A DNA stretch of 64,000 nt from contig CAMHPA010000004.1 of the NCBI GenBank assembly GCA_946186925.1, positions 31,181-95,180 of the forward strand, read 5' to 3'. Under the pieces are notes generated by a model. It did not search any database. It was not told the origin of the DNA and saw only the letters and a list, made by a program, of their open reading frames with translations. A program made the position numbers and the translations under genes. The DNA is from an uncultured Bacteroidota bacterium. Lineage in GTDB: Bacteria > Bacteroidota > Bacteroidia > Bacteroidales > SZUA-534. Each line of letters starts with the position of its first letter. Positions within the stretch are counted from its first letter, which is position 1. This document shows, piece after piece, positions 61,478 through 64,000 of the stretch.

Positions 61478-64000
61478 CTACTTGAACTTGTCGGCGTTCA
61501 CCACAAAGGCGTCAACAAAGCCCTTGTTCAGCACATCGTCGAGCGCCTGCTTGGCCGATGTTTTGCCGATGTATTCGCCCCACGTGTAGCGGTAGTAGCC
61601 GTCGGCGCCCAGGTGCTCCTCAACATCGAACAATCCGCGGAAGCGCGATTTGGCGACGGGCTGCTTGGTGGCCATCAGCTGAATGGTGTAGGTGTTCACG
61701 TCGGGGTCGGCCATCTTCGATTTGTAGAAGTTGCTGCCCTTCTGTATCAGCTGGTTATACTCCAGACTGCTGATGATTCGCGCGTCTGGGAAACCGGCAT
61801 CAACAACCTCGCCCATCATCTGCACAGCCTGGCCCTGGTGTGTGAACAGGCCCACGGTGTACATATACTGCCCGTCGGCTTCGAAAATCCATACGTTGTT
61901 GATGGATTTGAACTTGGCCGGCGCAAGCGGTTTCTGCGACTCGGTTATCCAGATGGTGTAAGTGAGCTGTTTTTTGTATTTCAGCTCGTCGGGAACGTAG
62001 ATGCCCTCGACGGTGATGTTGGCGTTGGTGGGGTTCAGCACGTTCATATCAACGCGGCGGTTCAGAGCGCGGCCCTCAGGGTTGTCGCTGCCGTCGGGGT
62101 TCTGGTTGATGGCAATGAAGTTGGTCTTGCCCAGACCTTTGGCAACCAGCCGGCTCTCAGATATTCCCTTCTTTGTCAGATAGTTGACCACTTCGCGAGC
62201 ACGCATAACCGACAGGCGCAGGTTGTAGTCGTCGGTTCCAAGGTCGTCGGTGTTGCCAGTAACCTCAAGCTTCAGGTCGGGATTGGCCTGCATCAGAGCT
62301 GCAATGCGCTCAATCTCAATCTCAGCGTCGCGGTTGAGGCGGGCGCTGTTGTCGTCGAATAGAATGCTCTTGATGGAGTAGTACTCGCCGGTGCTCACTG
62401 CCTTCGGCACCATATTGATTGCGGTGTTCACCTCGGGGTTCAGCTCATATTCCGACACGTAGATGTAGGCGTCGGCCGGTTCGTAGCCATCGCCGTAAGC
62501 GGTAATCTTGTAGCTGCCCGGCTTGATGACGGTGGCAAACTGCCCGGTGGCGGCGTTGGGGCTCAGCGAGGCGATAACCTGACCGCTGGCATCGGCCACG
62601 TGCAGATAGAACGAGCTGTTGAGCTCCTTGTTGTCCTGTAAAGTCAGGCGGCCGGTGAGCTTGTACTCGCTCGGGTAGGTCGGAGTGTAGGTTTCAACCG
62701 CCGGCTCGGGTGTGTAGGCTGTTTCGTCTGGTGTCTCCGTCTCGGTTGCAACCGGTGTTTCGGCAATAACCGGCGCCGGGGTGTAAGTTGGCTTGTAAGG
62801 AGGCGATAAGCGACGCATCTCTTTTGCGCCACCACCTTCAGGCACGCGATCCATGTAGCCGACAGAACCATCGCCAATCGGATTGTAAAACATATCGTCG
62901 AAAGGTGTGCTGATGGGATAACCGAGGTTCTGCGGCGTGCTCCAGGTACCGTTATTGTCGCAGACACTCTTGAACACATCGAAGCCGCCCATTGTTGAAT
63001 GTGCTTCGGAAATGAAATAGAGAGTTTCGTCGTCATCGGCCAGAAAGGCTGCATCTTCGTCGAAAGGTGTGTTGATTATGTACGACAATGCCACTGGCAC
63101 TCCCCAGTTGCCGTTGTTATCGAGCAGCGAGCGGTAGATGTCTTTTCCGCCCTGTCCGCCCGGACGGTCGCTCACAAAGAACAAAGTCTTGCCGTCACGT
63201 GAGAGGCTTCCGTGGGTCTCATTGTATTTCGAATCGATGTTTTTCGAAAATTTCTTGATTTCTGACCATTTGCCGTTTTCCATTTTTGAGTAGTAGATGT
63301 TGCCGTTACCGAAGTCGTCGCGGTAGAGGATCATCATATCGCCATGATACGACAATGAGGCGGTGGAGAAATTGCCGTCAGAGGCGATGTCGTATGTAAT
63401 ATCGACGGGCGCGGACCACTGGCCGTTGTCATTTTTTGTCGAGTAGAAAATCAGTTCGAAATAGTCCTCGGTGCCCGAGTGCGGGTCGCGTACTTTCTGG
63501 TATGATGTGAAGACAACAGATTTCTCGTCACCCGCAACAGCAGGGAAGTAGCATTCGGCGTCGAGCGCAAACTCAGGTTTTACAGATTCGATGTTTATCG
63601 GCGAGTTCATCATCTTCTCAGCATTTTTGCATGATTCTATCTGCAATGCCAGAAAATCTTGGTAGTAAATATCTGAAGCACTTAGTTTTGCGCGGAATTC
63701 GCGGTATGCGTCAATGGCTTTGGTGTATTGCCCCGCCAAACGATAGGCTTTGCCAAGGTAGAACCACGCCTCCTCAGGAGCGGCAGTCTCTTTGTAGTTG
63801 CCGTCGCGATAGGTTGGACTTGTGCTTGCCACAGCTTTCTCGAGGTAAGGAATAGCGTTCTCCACCTGATTGTCCAGATTCATATAGCATATGCCCATGT
63901 TGAAGGCCACATTTGCGTTGAGCCAGCCTTTGTTTTCAATGAGAACATATTTTTTCAGAGCCTCCTGGTAGTCTTCGTACAACATTTGTTCCTGCGCTTG
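61478..64000 (-). CDS. PorE-like OmpA-family protein (partial, N-terminus outside window)
   Basis: 840 residues visible, open past the window edge. Order: TPR-like helices (up to about residue 125), a PD40-type beta-propeller with SLSRDGKTLFFVSDRPGG and FLADDDETLYFISEAH repeats, a Pro/Thr-rich linker, a carboxypeptidase regulatory-like beta-domain (YKLTGRLTLQDNKELN), then OmpA C-terminal peptidoglycan-binding domain (FDDNSARLNRDAEIEIERIA, TGNTDDLGTDDYNLRLSVMRA). Two SPOR-like segments follow (YTVGLFTHQGQ and YRYTWGEYIGKT patterns). The TPR-propeller-CRD-OmpA order is that of PorE, a peptidoglycan anchor of the type IX secretion system. Extra SPOR-like modules are unusual. No other T9SS gene is present here. 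Confidence 0.82.
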   Translation of the reverse strand, partial: QAQEQMLYEDYQEALKKYVLIENKGWLNANVAFNMGICYMNLDNQVENAIPYLEKAVASTSPTYRDGNYKETAAPEEAWFYLGKAYRLAGQYTKAIDAYREFRAKLSASDIYYQDFLALQIESCKNAEKMMNSPINIESVKPEFALDAECYFPAVAGDEKSVVFTSYQKVRDPHSGTEDYFELIFYSTKNDNGQWSAPVDITYDIASDGNFSTASLSYHGDMMILYRDDFGNGNIYYSKMENGKWSEIKKFSKNIDSKYNETHGSLSRDGKTLFFVSDRPGGQGGKDIYRSLLDNNGNWGVPVALSYIINTPFDEDAAFLADDDETLYFISEAHSTMGGFDVFKSVCDNNGTWSTPQNLGYPISTPFDDMFYNPIGDGSVGYMDRVPEGGGAKEMRRLSPPYKPTYTPAPVIAETPVATETETPDETAYTPEPAVETYTPTYPSEYKLTGRLTLQDNKELNSSFYLHVADASGQVIASLSPNAATGQFATVIKPGSYKITAYGDGYEPADAYIYVSEYELNPEVNTAINMVPKAVSTGEYYSIKSILFDDNSARLNRDAEIEIERIAALMQANPDLKLEVTGNTDDLGTDDYNLRLSVMRAREVVNYLTKKGISESRLVAKGLGKTNFIAINQNPDGSDNPEGRALNRRVDMNVLNPTNANITVEGIYVPDELKYKKQLTYTIWITESQKPLAPAKFKSINNVWIFEADGQYMYTVGLFTHQGQAVQMMGEVVDAGFPDARIISSLEYNQLIQKGSNFYKSKMADPDVNTYTIQLMATKQPVAKSRFRGLFDVEEHLGADGYYRYTWGEYIGKTSAKQALDDVLNKGFVDAFVVNADKFK

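Noticed and set aside
1..64000. tRNA, rRNA or tmRNA genes, insertion sequences, prophage genes
   Set aside because: I saw no T-loop/acceptor pattern, no rRNA-like sequence, no transposase, integrase or phage structural protein. A dedicated tRNA/Rfam scan would be decisive, and small RNAs cannot be excluded by eye.

Overview
The window reads as a chromosomal segment of an anaerobic member of the Bacteroidales. Evidence: TamB-like DUF490, DUF4837, DUF2807, DUF349, calycin-like and PorE-like OmpA families; many lipoproteins; a TonB-dependent receptor; a pair of rubrerythrins; and repeated TAnnTTTG elements, the Bacteroidetes -7 promoter motif, at the expected distance from starts. No rRNA, tRNA, CRISPR array, prophage or transposase was seen. 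I cannot name the genus.

Layout. 1-7180 (minus): the end of a CvpA-like gene, two paralogous Kelch lipoproteins and a large TamB-like protein. 7198-21369 (plus): housekeeping run of tsaD, a HEAT-repeat protein, uppP, cysE, a glycosyltransferase, dnaG, an M1 peptidase, metG, cysS and glnS. 21472-29824 (minus): DciA-like DUF721 and recF, reverse rubrerythrin, classical rubrerythrin, a DUF349 repeat protein, a small membrane protein, a universal stress protein and a membrane nucleotide cyclase fused to an HD phosphohydrolase. 30132-38989 (mixed): ribF, a DUF4468-like protein, a GIN-domain lipoprotein, a radical SAM/SPASM protein, HU, a calycin-like lipoprotein, a TonB receptor and an AIM24-like protein. 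39024-41137 (plus): an accessory patch with a TonB-C-like exported protein, a DUF262 protein and an orphan lipoprotein. 41156-48912: comM, twin small lipoproteins, trxA, trmD and sufBCD. 49098-51638: two probable toxin-antitoxin modules around a DUF4837 lipoprotein. 51702-64000: lepA, a reductase/epimerase-like protein, polA, an AAA/DUF4143 ATPase with a 33-bp repeat array at its start, an SDR, an exported nitroreductase, a GNAT enzyme and a PorE-like OmpA protein cut by the window edge.

The most interesting items are: (1) the cyclase-HD fusion, which may both make and destroy a cyclic nucleotide, with a universal stress protein gene 31 nt downstream and an inverted repeat over its promoter; (2) four units of exactly 33 bp abutting the start codon of the DUF4143 ATPase; (3) a GNAT toxin-like gene coupled to a 51-residue ORF, with a tandem/palindromic operator candidate at its promoter; (4) a second coupled pair ending in a RelE/ParE-like protein; (5) dispersed families of short intergenic repeats, including GTAGRGACG hairpins, shared between many gene boundaries. 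All function calls come from reading motifs and family resemblance; no database search was run.
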